Shown here: in pieces, positions 40,056 through 55,400 of the stretch | Position numbering within the stretch: the stretch's first letter is position 1 | Layout: each line of letters starts with the position of its first letter | Assembly: GCF_947242115.1 (NCBI RefSeq) | Contig: NC_074711.1 | Span: 55,016,963 to 55,080,962 of the forward strand | Length of the DNA stretch: 64,000 nt | From: Biomphalaria glabrata | Lineage: Eukaryota > Mollusca > Gastropoda > Planorbidae | Direction: 5' to 3' | Program-made: the position numbers and the translations under genes | The notes under the pieces: generated by a model | Database searches by the model: none | What the model saw: the letters and a program-made list of their open reading frames with translations, nothing else | Told to the model about the DNA's origin: nothing

Positions 40056-40437
40056 TCATTACCCTCTGTTCAGATAATCTTGTCAAGTGCTTTACCTCTG
40101 AAGTTCTTTGCGATCATTCATTCACTTTGCTCACCACAAGTTGTAAAAATAAAAGTTCATTCTGTCACAGTGTAGACCATAAATGAGTATAATAAGTTGT
40201 GACTTTGAAGTTTGATTTTAAAAGTTTTACCCTTTTTTTTAATTTAGAATTCTTTAAAGTTATTGTAATATTGACAAGACTTAAAATAGCTTTCAGAAAT
40301 CTTAACTTGAAAACACACATATATATATTAATTCTTGTCACAGCTTCGTTTGAGACTCTTTTAAACTTTATATAATTTTATTCTAACAATACTAATCAAT
40401 ACTTGTATTTATTTTTAAAGGTGAAATAATTTTGACA

Positions 40438-43400
40438 ATGAAGCTGGAGACATTGAAAGAAGTGAGGCAACTTCAGAGTCAGCCATCAAAAATTAGAAAT
40501 ATATGTATCCTTGCCCATGTGGATCATGGTAAGATAGATCTTAGATTTGCTTGTAATACAATTGATTCTAATCAATTAGAAATCTAATGTACTTAATCAT
40601 GTTAGCCCTTGTGATTGGCTTGCTTGGCTTACAGAGTCTTTAAATGCTGTTTTTCACTGCAATTCTAGTTCTGGAAATGATTGCAGCGTCATATTCTTTA
40701 TTTTATTAGTATTGGGGCTCTTCAATGAATACAAAGTTATCATAATGTTCTACCTGTTGAAAAGACCACATGTCTGCCATCATTCTCACTTTATTCTTGC
40801 ATGTTGATAATCTATCAACATCAAATGTTTATAGCTACAGCTCATTTATTACACTGCTTATTTTTCTAATAATAAGGCTTGTCTTCGAGTCCGAAGATTA
40901 ATAATAATAATTAATTAATTAATTATTAATTAATAATAATTTTCTAATAATTCTAATAACTTTGTGCTTACAAGTTGTTCATAATGAAAGAAAATATTTT
41001 CTTCATTTGCTTCCAGAACATAATTCACCATCACTGCACCATAAAATACATTTATATATAATGTTAATGTAATTGATCATTACATTCATCTGAGTGGAGG
41101 GAGGGAGGGTAGGTATTGTCCCTCTTGACTCATGACGCAAGGAAGAATATGAAGTTCAGAAAGGAGCTGTAACCTTTTTGTAGTCCCTCTCATGTTCTGT
41201 GCTCCAATAAACAAAAATATCCAGAAGGGCTAATGATTTTACCTTGTTTAATAAGATTTGTTTTTGTTCTCTAGGTTTTGGGCTGAAAAAGCTTGTCTTA
41301 TCATTGGGTGGTTCATTAAAAAACAAATTAATTATACTTTTCTTTTTTTGGTTGCTGTTGTAGAAATAAAGTCTTGCTAAATTATCAAGAATCCAAGTGA
41401 CATATTGTACTAGATTTTGACTGCTCCGTATTTGTGGTTTGAAAATAATATTGAAAAGCTGTGGTTAGTACTATAGAATACTTATTTCAAAAAGCATATT
41501 TTGTATTTTTTTAAAACAACTTTTCAAATTTCCTAAATTATCTATCCAACACAACAAAATTATACTGGGGCTAGACTAGGGAGAGATAACTACACTCTGT
41601 TAATAAAAGTAAAGAGATCTAGGTGGCTCTTCAACTAAATTATTTGATTGATTGAATGAAGGAAATGACCGTGTCACTTCTAACTACCCTTTGTAAACTT
41701 TTGCTTTATAAATGGTATTTGGCAACTTTTTTTTTTTATTAGGAAAAACTACAATAGCTGATTCCTTGGTAGCCAGTAATGGCATCATCTCTAAAAGAAA
41801 TGCAGGAAAGGTAAGGAATTCTTATAATAACCATTGTAAAAAGAAAGGTGATTTAAAAAATGAACTACAGGAAAACATTTCTTGGCTAATAACACAAATT
41901 TTAGTTATCGTTTCAATTCAATTTATTTGTTAGGCTTATACATGATGTAAACTTATCAATAGTATTTAAATTTGTAATAAAAAATAATTGTTCACTTTTT
42001 ATTGTAAAAAATGTACATATAGAGTAGTACATTAGTATACCTAAAACTGAGTTTTATTTTCATTAATATTTATCACTTGTATTAATGGCTAGATTCGGTA
42101 CATGGACAGTCGACCAGATGAGCAGGAAAGAGGAATCACCATGAAATCAAGTGCAATCACTCTTATCTATGATAAATCTTCCAAAAGTAGATCCTTTTTT
42201 TTTATTGCGACTGGAAAAAATAAAAGACCAAATCTAAAATGATTTGATGTACATTGTTTTTTTTTAACTCATAATTCCATTAAATATTTTTAAAAGTAAC
42301 TTAGATCTTACTAATTAATAATATTAATAATCATACAATTGCATTGCATTTTTGGTCACAAACGACTTATTTTCATTCCAGAGACAGACAACAACCCATC
42401 ATCAGATCATTATTTAATCAATTTGATAGACTCCCCTGGCCACGTTGACTTCTCAAGTGAAGTTACTACTGCAGTTCGACTGTGTGATGGAGCCATAGTT
42501 GTAGTTGATGTTGTCGAAGGAGTATGTCCTCAGGTCAGAAAGTTTTTACATTAAACAGCTTAGAAAACTTTGCGTTAGTTTACAATGACAAAATAATGCA
42601 TGTCAGCTTTAAGGTTTGTTAGCAGAGAGAGTAGGATTTCGTGCCAGTTTGTGTCTTAAGGATTTAAAGCGTTGGAGCTTTCAGTAGAAATTATTTGGAG
42701 TTTGATAGAATTTAGTTCAGTGTAGAGTTTTGACATACTATCAATGAATTTTCACATTTATACTCTCAATGAAGTCTCATCATTTATAATAATAATGAAG
42801 TTTTATCATTTATAATATTTTAAAAGTTTCCTCATTTATACTATTAATGAAGTTTCATCAGTAATGTTTGTGTCACATTTTTTTTTGTTTCAAACTAGAC
42901 CCAAGCTGTATTGCAGCAATCATGGCTAGAAAATATAAGACCAATATTGGTGCTGAATAAAATTGATCGTCTCATCTCTCAGCTCAAAATGACACCTATT
43001 GAAGCTTATTATCATTTAATACAAATTTTAGAGCAGGTAAATTTTAGTATGCAAATTATATTATATTATGTGATATTTATGGAATAAAATTATAAAATTC
43101 TTGTAAATTTCTCATTTTTCTTATTGATGTTTTTAGATGAATTTGTTTACAAATCAACTGTTTACTTCTAATGCCATGGAAAAGTTATCCTCTGTAAGTT
43201 TGCTGATTTTATAAAAAAGAAATATAATTTATTATCTCACTTTAGCTTTCAATTTTGATTACTATGTTCTATATAAATGAGTATAGAGATGCATATTGTA
43301 TAAATGTTTTGAAATTTACTAAATTATAACAATTTCCTAATTTCTTTGCTTTTAAATAGTTAATACTTTTTTTTTCCTTCAGGAAACGGACAAGGAAAGC

Positions 43401-46400
43401 AAAGGAGTTGAAATTAATGTAAGTGTTTTATCTAGTTGAACTATAATAAGAGTTTACACATTTAGGAATACAAACTCAACTTCCTTGATATTTAATAGGG
43501 TCATTTTTTATATTTTTTTTATGATATGAAGTGACATCTAGGGTTGAATTGGATTCCAAATCAAGGTCTAAAGCAACTGTAATAGCTATCCACCAAAATA
43601 ATATCCTTACCTTACTAAACTGTTGTGACAGTCGACATAGAAACCATTAACTCCCCCTGCATTCTTTGATGTAGACTAATAAATTTATATAAACTTTTAT
43701 TGGATACTATTTAAAATACTATACAAATATTGTTTATATTAGCTCAGTTATAGACAAAATCAATTAAATAATGAAATATTTAATTAAACTATAGTTTAAG
43801 CTCTTATTAAGATAGTATTAAAGCTTGCACTGCCACCAAAGCTATTTTATTCAGTCTTACTAAAATAAACTAAGAAAATTAATTGAGATCAATATTTTTT
43901 TTGTCCATGGAAAGTATTCGCCATCTTATACTATAATAAGTAAACAAATCTTAAAATTTCAGAATAGGTTTACCAATCCATTTCTTATTGTGCTAAAAAG
44001 TGTGGCATCCATCAAATGTCAGTCCTTAATTCTTTTTTTATTTAATGTTGATTTTAGTCAAGCCTTGCCTTGGTTAAATCTTGTGTTTTGTTTTGTTTTA
44101 CAGTCATATGACTGGACAGTCATTGAAGATGAGGAAGATCACAAAAATATTTTTTTCTCACCAGATCTGGGAAATGTCATTTTTGCCAGTGCACTTGATG
44201 GCTGGGGATTTAGGTGAGATTTAAATGCATTATCTTGATTGTTTTGGTTTTTTTCTTTTATCCAAAAAAAAAAAGTTTTGAAAATATTGCTTTAAGCTTG
44301 TTACAATTGTTTTTTCTAATTATGATATATTTTTTTTTTATAGATTAGGTGACTTTACTCACTTGTATGCAACCAAATTAGGTGTGGAAGAGGAAATTCT
44401 TCACAAAACAATGTGGGGTGATTACTATATAAACATGAAAGCTAAACGCATCATGAAAGGTGCCCAGGTGACCAGTCTTTAAATGTATCCATGTTATTGT
44501 TTTTAATATAAGTTCATTCAGTTGAGTAGTTTTATTCCAACAATCAATCATTCAATCAGTTTTGTACTTTTATCAAATCTAAGTTGTCCCCTATGTTTTT
44601 TTGGGTTGAATCAGCTATTTAATCTCACTGTGAAATGAGAGTTGATGATACAAATAAAAGAGGCGAGTACTTGCCTGAGTAACATTCTGCCCCTTGTAAA
44701 CCACAGAAAAGAACTCCTCTTACCTGCTTTCTGGACATATGGCTATAGGTAGGAAATTTTCATGCATATGATATTAGTTGTGAATAATGTAAAATATTTT
44801 TGTTTTCAACAGTCGAATGGGAAGAAACCTTTGTTTGTTCAGTTTGTGTTAGACAATATTTGGTCAGCATATGATGCAGTGCTAGAGAAGAAGTAAATAT
44901 TTTCTTACATCAAAATTTAATAGATCTAACTAAATTACATTTAGAATTAAGTGTGTTTTTTTTTGCTCAAGTCACTATCAACAGTTAATTATTTCCTTTT
45001 TTGAAAGAACATCTGTAATTTATAATCTAAGATAAAGTTGAAGGTTAAGATGGCATAAAACAATTCACCTTGAAAATATTTTGTTATTTTAAGGGATGCT
45101 GCCATGACTGAAAAAATTATCAAGTCATTGGAGCTTAGTATTCCACCAAGAGACACACGTCATAAAGATCCAAGAGTTTTGCTTCAAGCAATAATGGGTC
45201 TCTGGTTACCGTTATCTAATGCCATATTAGGTAATCATCATTATTAGTTTATAGTCAAGTTCATATTATGACTAACTATTGTTATAACCTTGCCATGCAC
45301 ACCACTATCCAAGATAGTGCAGAAGGTGCGCACTTTTAGACACTAGACTAGGAAGGATGTTGACATTAGTGAAGAGAACGATTTCCGCCCAAGTCTAGAG
45401 CCGAGATGAAGATGCTGTGCTCAAAGCAGATGTCCTATGTGTTTGTCATGTCTCCATGTAAATAAATATCTATGTCTCGTTGAGTTGCCTCCCTTCAGTT
45501 ATTACAATATTTACAGTGTTTTGTTGATTCTTTTTTTTTTTTTTATTTTTTAGATACTGTTACAACATGTCTTCCGTCCCCATTGGAGATATCAGATGAA
45601 AGAGTACAACAACTTATGTGTAATAAAAGCCAACAATTTTCTTCACTTCCCAAGGAGACTCAGGACTTGAAGAAGGGTAAAATTTTGTCTTGCTTTAGTA
45701 TAAAATATTTGTAGCTATCTTATGCATGTTGTATGTAAAGCTACATATTTATAAAATTAGTTTTAATCTTGGACTCTTTATATATTTTTTTTGTATGTCT
45801 AGATTTCCAAGCATGTTCTTCATCATCTGATGCTCCAGTCATTGTTTATATCTCTAAAATGTTCCCTATGGATAAGACTAGCCTCCCTCAGAACAGAGCT
45901 AGGTAGATCATCAACCTACATTTATATTGTTATTGCATTATTTTTATTTATCCAATTGTTAAGAAATTTACATCGTAGTTCAATTCAATATTAATAAGTT
46001 AATTTCTCTTTAATTAATATTGCTACAAATTTAGTGAGTTTATATTAAAATCAGTTACCTGTTGTTGTTTTTCTGTTAGTTTACATAATTCTTTGCTAGA
46101 ATGTAAAAAGAAATAATTTAATGTGAGAATATTATTTTAAAGGCCTCTCACTGATGAGGAGCTGCAGCATAGACGAGATGAAGCTAGAAAACGCCATGCT
46201 GCCATGCAGCAAGAAAAATTACAAAGTATTTCATCAGAAAATGATAATTTAGCTGCCAAGCCTCTTACTACAAATTTGTCAGGTAAAAACTAACTTTTAC
46301 AACAAAGTAAATTATACTTCTAAAACATAGCTGTAAATAAAATAATTAACCCAATAGGTGCCTATTTCCGGTTTGAAAAATCTGTAAAATACCCTAAGCA

Positions 46401-49400
46401 ATGAGGGGGTTAAAGTAAGTCAAGTTTCCCCCCTTGTGATCTATGGGGTAGATGATGTTAAGGTCAGAAGTAATAAAATATTTAAACAACTTTCTTATTT
46501 ATTGTCTACATTCATTTTTTTAATGTCTTGAATCCTTAGTTTGTTTAGTTGATTGTATGTTTTTCTTGTTGACTAGTAAATGTTGTTCTACTTAAAGGCA
46601 CAGCAAAAGTCACAGTCAATGATGAGAATGATTATGTCTTTATTGCTGTTGCAAGGATTTTCAGTGGAACTTTGAGAAAAAATTCCACAGTTTTCTTTCT
46701 GGGCCCAAAACATAATCCAGGGGAAGCTTTTAGTGAGGTAAATTATTATACAAATTAACCATACTTTTCCAATATACAGCATTGATTCTAAATAGATACA
46801 CTCATCCATTGTAGACTTTGTTCCCACTATTTGGGTGCTTCAAATAATCCCATATCAAACAGACCCAATCATCTCAGTCAAGTTGACTAATACTACAAGA
46901 ACATTCTTTTTATCTGTGGTACTCACTGTACTATATCTCAGCAGTAAAAAAAAACAAAAAAACTTTAACATAATGAAATTGAAGAAAAATGAAATGTTAA
47001 TTAAACAATATAAATGTTTGATGGAAAGTCTTTTATAAACTAAAGGACTAGAAAAGTTAATAGGATAAAAAAAAATCTGCAGCTCATTGAACATTATAAT
47101 TGAGATGCAAAATTTGGGACACACTGTGTTATAAATAAGACTATGGCAGTTTGTACTGTTCACTAGTGTTGATATTAGGGTGGTATTTTATAAGTCACAC
47201 ATTTTTTTCTATTGGACTCTCAAAAAAAAAACATGAAGTGGCTAACTTATTTTTGTTTTACTTTTGAAAAGATGAGCCTATTGTGTATTTATATATGCAT
47301 GTTATAATTGTCAAACATCTAAATTAAAAATATTTTTTACATTTGATTTACAGCTTTGTTCCCTGTCCCCTGAAGAATTTCAGAGTAGGCCAGAGCTTCA
47401 AGTTAATTATCCCCACATTATAGCTGTGCATATTAAAGATCTGTACCTCCTCATGGGAAGAGAGCTTGAAGCTCTAGATGAAGTGTCAGTTGGCAATGTG
47501 TTTGGTATTGGAGGACTTGAATCAATTGTCCTGAAGTCAGGAACTCTCTCTTCCACAGTGGCATGCCCAGCTTTTACAGATATGTTTTTTGATACCTCTC
47601 CCATTGTCAGAGTAGCTGTTGAACCAGCCAATGCATGTAGGTATTTTGTTTATTGCAATTTTCTGTTTTAAAACTTTAAACACTACTATTTATAAAGAAC
47701 AATAAAATCTGCAATAGATTGGTGTTAAACAATGCTAATAAATTCCAATATTCTTATTTATTCTAAAGGCATTGATGCCCGTAAAAAAAAAATCACTTTA
47801 CATCTTTAGTACCAACTTGTTAAATTTCACCTCAAGAAAATGTCAAGAAAAGTTGTGTTCATTGGTGCCACATACACTTATAGCTTATTTTATTATTGTC
47901 ATTAATTAAACTATTTTTTTTGTTTTTGTTGTTCTAGGTGACATGAATGCCCTTATCACAGGCTTGAAACTACTCAACCAAGCAGATCCTTGTGTAGAGG
48001 TCAGAGTTCAGGAAACTGGTGAGCATGTGATCATTGCTGCTGGAGAAGTGCACTTACAAAGATGTATTGATGATCTCAGAGAAAGGTGGTAACATTGTTT
48101 TTTTAATCAGTGCTCGAAAGTGTTTAGTTCACTCTAAACATTGGTTGTTGGTTTTTATTGCATGTCTCCATATGAAAATCATGTTCAGGGTGATATGGTC
48201 TTATCTGTTTTGAAGGTATGTGCAAAGAGTTATCTGTGAAAAGTTTCATGCTGCCTTTTGACAGACAGAAGTGAGCTAAATCTTGAATTAAAAGTGAAAG
48301 CAAGCTACATTTTGTCAAACTTAATTGCAAGCCATAGCAAATCATTTAGTGAATGTAATTTTATGAAGGATTGTGTCGTTAAAGCTGCTGAAGTAGTTTG
48401 TCCAGAAAAGGTGAAAGCATTCAAAGAAATAGCGTTAACTAGGAACACTGGCAGATAGAATAAATGACATGTCAGATTGCGTAAACAATTAAAGAACAAA
48501 ATAGCTGATTTTGAATTATTTTCATTGGTTCTAGATGAGCCAACTGATGTAACGGGTGTAGCACAGTTGGCTATATTCATAAAGGTCTGTGACAGGAATT
48601 TTGAGATACATGAAGAACTACTTGAGCTCTGTTCTATGCTTAACAGAAGGTGATATTGCAGTAGGCTACAATTTATCATTGGTAAAGCTAACTAGTCTAA
48701 TAACGGATGGGGCACCAACCATGAAATGAAATGTTGTTGATGCAAAGCTACTTGCAAAAATAAGAGAGACTGGTGCTAATTTTAAATTTGCTCATCATTC
48801 ACCAAGAAACATTCTGCGCAAAGCAATTACAGTTCCAACATGTCATAAGACCGGTTTCAGTCGCTCTCAATATTATTTGTGCCTGTGGTTTAAATCCTCG
48901 CCAATTTTCAATGTTTCTGGATGACATTGGACACGAATTTGTGTTCCCTACTACACAGAGGTTCACTGGCTCTCATGTCATAAAGTATTGAAGAGATTTT
49001 TGCACTGAGTGAGGAAATTGTATTGTTTCTGAACATGAAAGTTGAACCTGTTGAACATTTCCAAACTGACGAATGGGTTCACGATTTGGCATTTGCAGTT
49101 GATCTCACGGGTCAAATTGCAAGACTTGAATTTGAAACTTCAAAGTAAAGACAAAATTGTCACAACTGCTTGTAATCATGTGAAGTGCTTTCGTGCGGAT
49201 ATTAATCAAATATGAAGAGAAAATCTTGTTCACTTCTCAACGTGTCAGGAACTAAAAAGATTAAATACAGCTACATTTGGTAAATATGTCTTACACCTGG
49301 AATCGTTAGTAGATGCTTTCAATTACCATTTTCATGACTTCGTTTCATACGAGCAAGAATTTTCGTTGTATGTATCTCCATCTCATTTGATTCTGAAAAT

Positions 49401-52400
49401 TCTGCTGATAATGTGCAACTAGAGCTGATAGAATAGCAGTCAGATTCTATGTTGAAATTGAAGTATATAGAGTTGGCTGTGCGAAATTTTACAGTTATTT
49501 ACCCTGAACAGTACGTTGAGTTGCGGAAATTTGCAGCCAGAATTCTAGCTATGTTTGTAACTCACTGTGAGCAGTTCTTTTCCATACTGAAAGCTACAAA
49601 AACACCTCACCATTCAAGATTATGTGATCAAAATTTGTTATCGTTGATGAAAGTGTCAGTGGCAAACAAATTTCAACATGACATTAATAAACTTGTATCT
49701 TAGAAAACATGTCAAGCAACAGGACAAAGATAATAATGCGTAACCATAGTAATTTTTAATTACCAAATAGTACTACAAATTTAGCTAACTAAGGGACAGG
49801 TATGCCATTAATTATTGTATTCTATTGTATAGTTTCTAATTTACATAAAATTAGTAGGCTGTTTTGCAACTGATTTTTTGCTGCGGTCCCTCAGGTCATT
49901 GTAAGCTTTTTAAGCGGTCCATACACCTTAATGAGTTTGACATTCCTGAGATAAATACATTATTTTTATATTGTTTGGGATTTTTTAAATGTAGAAGTAT
50001 GTGTCACATGACAATATAATAAAACTATACCTTTTGGCCAACTTCAAAGATACCACTATTGGGTGTGCGGAAGAAGTTATTGGAAGGAGGCGAGGTTCAT
50101 ACAAGGAACGGTGGATACAAGACAGAACATGGAAATTGATAGATGAGAGGAAAGAGGCCAAATGTAGACGAGATTAGAAAAACAAAACACAGGATCGCAG
50201 CCTAGCGGAAGAAGCCTATAGGGAAGCAGATCTGAAAGTAAAGAGAAGCGAGATAAACGGGACTGGATTGAGCAGAAGGGACAAGAGTCACAAGCAGCTG
50301 CAAGCAGAAATGACACAAAAACCCTCCATCGTATTGTCCTAGATCTCACTGGAGCAAAGAGTGGACATGGGGCACCGATAAAAGACAAGCAAGGCAAAAC
50401 TTTGTTAACGAAAGAAGAACAGGATGCATGATGGGTAGAGCACTTTAAAGAGACCCTTAACCAACTGTCGCCAGACCTAACTTACATATTCAAGGACCCC
50501 TCTCCAGACAATGATCTCAAGGTCAAGACAGACCCAATAACTGCTGAGGAGGTTACCATGGCCATTGCAGTGCTAAAGAATAACAAAGCACCAGGGCTAG
50601 ACATGATATCAGCAGAAATGCTAAAATATGGGGGACAGTGCATTGTTAACAGAATGACTGATCTCTTAAATCTCTGTTGGCGAACTTCAAAAGTCCCAGA
50701 GGACTGGCAAAAGGGAGTGATTGTAAAGCTTCCAAAAAAGGGCAACTTGGCAGACATCAACAACTGGAGGGGCATTACTCTCCTCTCTGTCTCGGTCAAA
50801 GTTTTCAGCACTGTTTTGTTGAGACGGCTTCAACAGTCTGTAGATGAAAGGCTCAGAAAAGAACAAGCAGGATTCCGAAGAGGCAGATCATGTACAGAGC
50901 AGATTTTCGTTCTACGAAATATCATAGAACAAAGTCCAACAACGGCTAACAATCAGTTTTGTGGACTTCAAAAAAGCGTTTGATAGTGTCCACCGAGAAT
51001 CACTATGGAAAATAGTTAGAGAATACGGTATCCCAGAAAAATTCGTCCAGATCCTACGACACCTTTACAGTCAGTCTAGTTGCTGCATTAAAACAGAAGA
51101 GGGAACAACAGAGTTTTTTTACAATCGAGACAGGTGTGAGGCAGGGATGCATCTTATCTCCCTTCCTTTTCCTCCTAGCCATCGACTACATAAGGAGGAG
51201 AGCTATGAACCAGACTGCCTTTGGTATTCCATAGCATGAACAACTCCGATTGACAGACTTGGACTTTGCTGATGATGTTGCACTACTCGGGGCTACAAAT
51301 AAATGCATTCAAGAAATGACGCAGAGCCTAGACAGAGAAGCACCCAAAATTGGCCTCCGCATAAACTTGGACAAGACTAAAATTATGCGAGTGGGATATA
51401 AGGCAAAGGGTGTCCCCGTCAGACTTGGCGAGTCAAAGCTTGAAGAGCTGGACAAGTTCACGTACCTTGGCAGCATCATAACAAATGATGGAGATGCTTA
51501 CCATGATGTAGCGTGCCGAATAGGAAAGGCAGGGAGCATTTTCCAAAGGCTGCAGCCTATTTGGACTAGCCAAGCCATTGGACTCGAGACAAAAATACAC
51601 CTTCTCAACACAATCGTCATTCCAACTGCTACATATGCATGTAAGACGTGGAAGTCATCTGTCAAAATTGAGAATAGACTAAATGTGGCTCAACAGAGAT
51701 GGCTGAGACGGATTTTGGGAGTCAGTTACACAGATCGGGTCTCAAACAAGGAAATCCTATGTTGAACTGGGAGTCAAACACTTAGTGAGGTTGTGACTGA
51801 GCGTCACATGAGGTTTGCGGGACATGTTCTACGTCAACATGAATTACGCACACCAAGAGTTGCGATAACATGGAAGCCAAAACGAGGAAAGCGCAAACAG
51901 GGACGTCCTTGTATTACTTGGTGACACACCTTCATGGAGGACCTCAGAACAGTGGACACCAGATGGGAGGAGGCTTCAGACATTCCCAGTGACAGATCTT
52001 TATGGAGACAGCTTGCCGCCCAATGCGCCGAACGGCGCGGGAGGACCTAAGTCTAAGTAAGTCTTTTGCTTATTTACAAATCAATCTTTTTGATATGAAT
52101 AATTCATTTTAAATTATATTCTAAAAGTAATTCCTATCAATTCACATAAACTGCAGTGCACTGTATGATACCAGGAGAACTTGAGGAGATTTAATTGAAT
52201 ATTTCACATCAATGTGAATATGCTTTGTCTCGGCTTGATGGATGTATTTACAGATCTTTGGATCTTGTTGGAAATGGTCATAATGCATCAATTTTTTAGG
52301 AAATAACAGATTATCAAAATAATAAGGGCAATGACCTCGATGAGAATGAATGCAGTGTTTCACATAATTACCATGGCTGTTGTGACCTGCTTATTTCTCC

Positions 52401-55400
52401 ACATTTGATGCAGACTAAGCAATTGTGTAAATAGATGATTCATCAAAGTACAGGGATATTTGAAAATTATGGTGTGATCAATGTAACATTTGATTATCCT
52501 TGTTCAATTTATCATAAACGTTTGTATTTCTTTAGGTATGTCTTGTTCCATCTCTCTCAAATAACCTTTTACACACTTCAAAATTTGGCACAAGACACTC
52601 AGCAGTTTTAGTGATGAGTGTAACTGTTTCCGATCATGCTGTTGTTTTTACATATGAATTATTGTTATCTGCTTCATAATGAAATTAGCTGTATTAGTAT
52701 TTAAATTTCTGTTACTTAAATTTTTTCTCTTTTGCAAACTGTTTTTAAAATGTTACTGGTCAATATAAAATATTAAAATCAGCTATTTATTTTGATTTTT
52801 TTTTTTAATTACATTTTGAAATCTCATTTGTAAATAAATCTTTTCTTAGGTATGGCAAAATAGAAGTGAATGTTTCTAAACCAATTGTGCCATTCCGAGA
52901 GACGATAGTACTTCCCCCTAAAGTAGACATGGTTAATGAAAGTATACAAGATCAAGGAGATGATGATGACAACAATGGAATTATACAAGTTTGTGTTTAG
53001 ATAAATTTTAAAAAAATATCTCTTCACATTTAGAAGATACATTATAATTTCTAGGTTACCAATAAATGTATCTTTTTTTTAAACCTAGCTTGAGATACAA
53101 TTTTTTAGAATCAAGTTCTAGTTGAGTATTCAAATATGCTACAACTTTTAGATGAAGTGTCTGGTTATACCTACATTGAAGTCTTGGACAAAGCTTTCAA
53201 ATCATCACATATTTTTACAAAGCTTTTTCTTGTTTATAATTTACTTTGACAATTAATGTTGAGTTCTCTGTTTACGCTGACTTAGATAAAAGAATAAAGA
53301 AATAAACAAGCAAAATATAAAAATACTTTTAAAAGAAAAAAAAGGCTTATATACACCAAGAACTCCACATTAACAGCAGTATCTCTTAATACTGTAATAT
53401 TTATTTCCCCTTTTCAATATCAGACAAAATTAATTAATTACCACTAATTTGGTCTTTTTTTTTATTGATTCATGTTTTCTTAGGAATAAGGAATAATTGT
53501 GCAAAGTTTCAACTTGATCAGAGAATAGGAACTGAAAGAAACAACTTGGTCACAATTTGTACCTGAGAGACAGTGATGTAAGGTTTGTAAAAACTGTTTA
53601 AAAGAATGAGATCTTTTCATTCATAGCAGGCCTATTTTTTTTGTCTTTTCTAGGCATCAACAATAAACAGGCAGTGCCATTTGCTATTAAGAGCAGCTCC
53701 ATTGCCTGGTGAAGTTGCTGAGATCTTGCATCAAAACCAACAACATTTAAAGTTATTGGATTCTATGACATCAAGTTCACAGGTTTATTACTTTTGAACA
53801 ATTTTTAACAAATGCCTACAATTTTTTGTATCAAAAAAATGCTTTTCATAGACATTGTACAGCACATCAAATTAATAGTTCTTTATTTAATGTCTTTGTT
53901 TGTCATCTAGGATAGTGGCATTTATTTAAGCTTGTTTGTGCTTATAAGGTCTTTAAACTACATCAGCCGTCTTACATCTTGTTCTGTATTTGTTTTATAA
54001 TTAAGTCTAAGCAAATCTTTTAATAGTTTGTCATAAACTAATCATGATCATATGTTTATATTTGGATAGTGTGCACTATCAGGCAGTGCTAAAGAAACAT
54101 TTTTGGCCATCAAGCAGAAGCTGAAAGAAGAATTTGAAAAGGCTGGACCAGAGTGGAGTGGGGCAGAAAATTGTATCTGGTGCTTTGGTCCACGAAGATG
54201 TGGCCCTAATATTTTACTCAACCACGTGAAGTGCTATAACAGGCCTTCAGTGTGGCAGCCTCTTGAGCCAAGTGAGCAGGAGCCCTCCAAGCTGGTTGAG
54301 TTTGATAACAGTATAGTCACAGGCTTTCAGTTAGCGACACTGGCTGGACCACTGTGTGAGGAGCCCATGCATGGAGTTTGCATCATAGTAGAAGACTGGT
54401 GGTATGGAGAGAAAACAAAGTCACATGACTTGACTCAATCTACAGTGAATACTGAAGAAAATATAGACAGTGTAAACAAAAGTTTATCACAAACAGCACT
54501 TTCAGACAGTATACAAAGAATGGAGTCAGAAAAAACACAGCCCTCAAAGCATACATCTGTAATCCCAGGTTTTGACTCAGTGCAATTACAGGACAGTAAT
54601 TATGGACCATTATCAGGCCAATTGATCTCCTCAGTAAAAGATGGCTGTCGTAGAGCTTTTCAAGCACAACCTCAGAGATTAATGGCAGCTATGTATAGCT
54701 GTGAAATTCAAGCAAATATGGATGTTTTAGGTAATTTACAATGTTTTTTAGTTTGATTTGGAAAATAATTTAGAACATGTAAATAAAATAGTGTTGAAGT
54801 GTATTAAAAATCTTCTTGAACATGGCCTGGTAGTTTTGCTTAGCAAAGAATATAAAGGTCAGTTAGATTTCTGGACTAAATACTTGCTACATATTTGTTC
54901 ACCAGTTTCTGTGAGGCGCACCACATCCTACTCTCATCATTCTATATATAGTTAGTCCATCATGGTTCGATGATGACCACTTTTGTGTCATCCAGGGGGC
55001 TGAGGGTTTTGCACTGGGGTTTTGTGCCTCCTCAAGTGGCTGGTGAGATCTATGTGAGCCCGGAATGTTCGGCTGCACACTGGGCAGGTTATTCCAGCTG
55101 GAGCTAGTGTCATTGGCCTTGCTTTTCTTCTCTGGCGCTTTTCTTTTGCCAGCACTGTTCTCTTTTCCTCAGCAATTTTCCTCACCAGTTTTTATAGTGC
55201 GACGCCATGATGCTCTGTCATGTGCTTCTGTCTCCCAGGTGGCTGGTTTTATGCTGAACGCTTTCAAAGAAACTTTGAGGGTGTCCATGAAGCGTTTTCT
55301 TTGTCCTCCTTGTGAGCACTTTCCTTCCCTTAATAGGCCATACAGGAGTCATTTATTTTAGGGATGCGGCGGTCTTCCATTCTGCAGATGTGTCCTGCCC

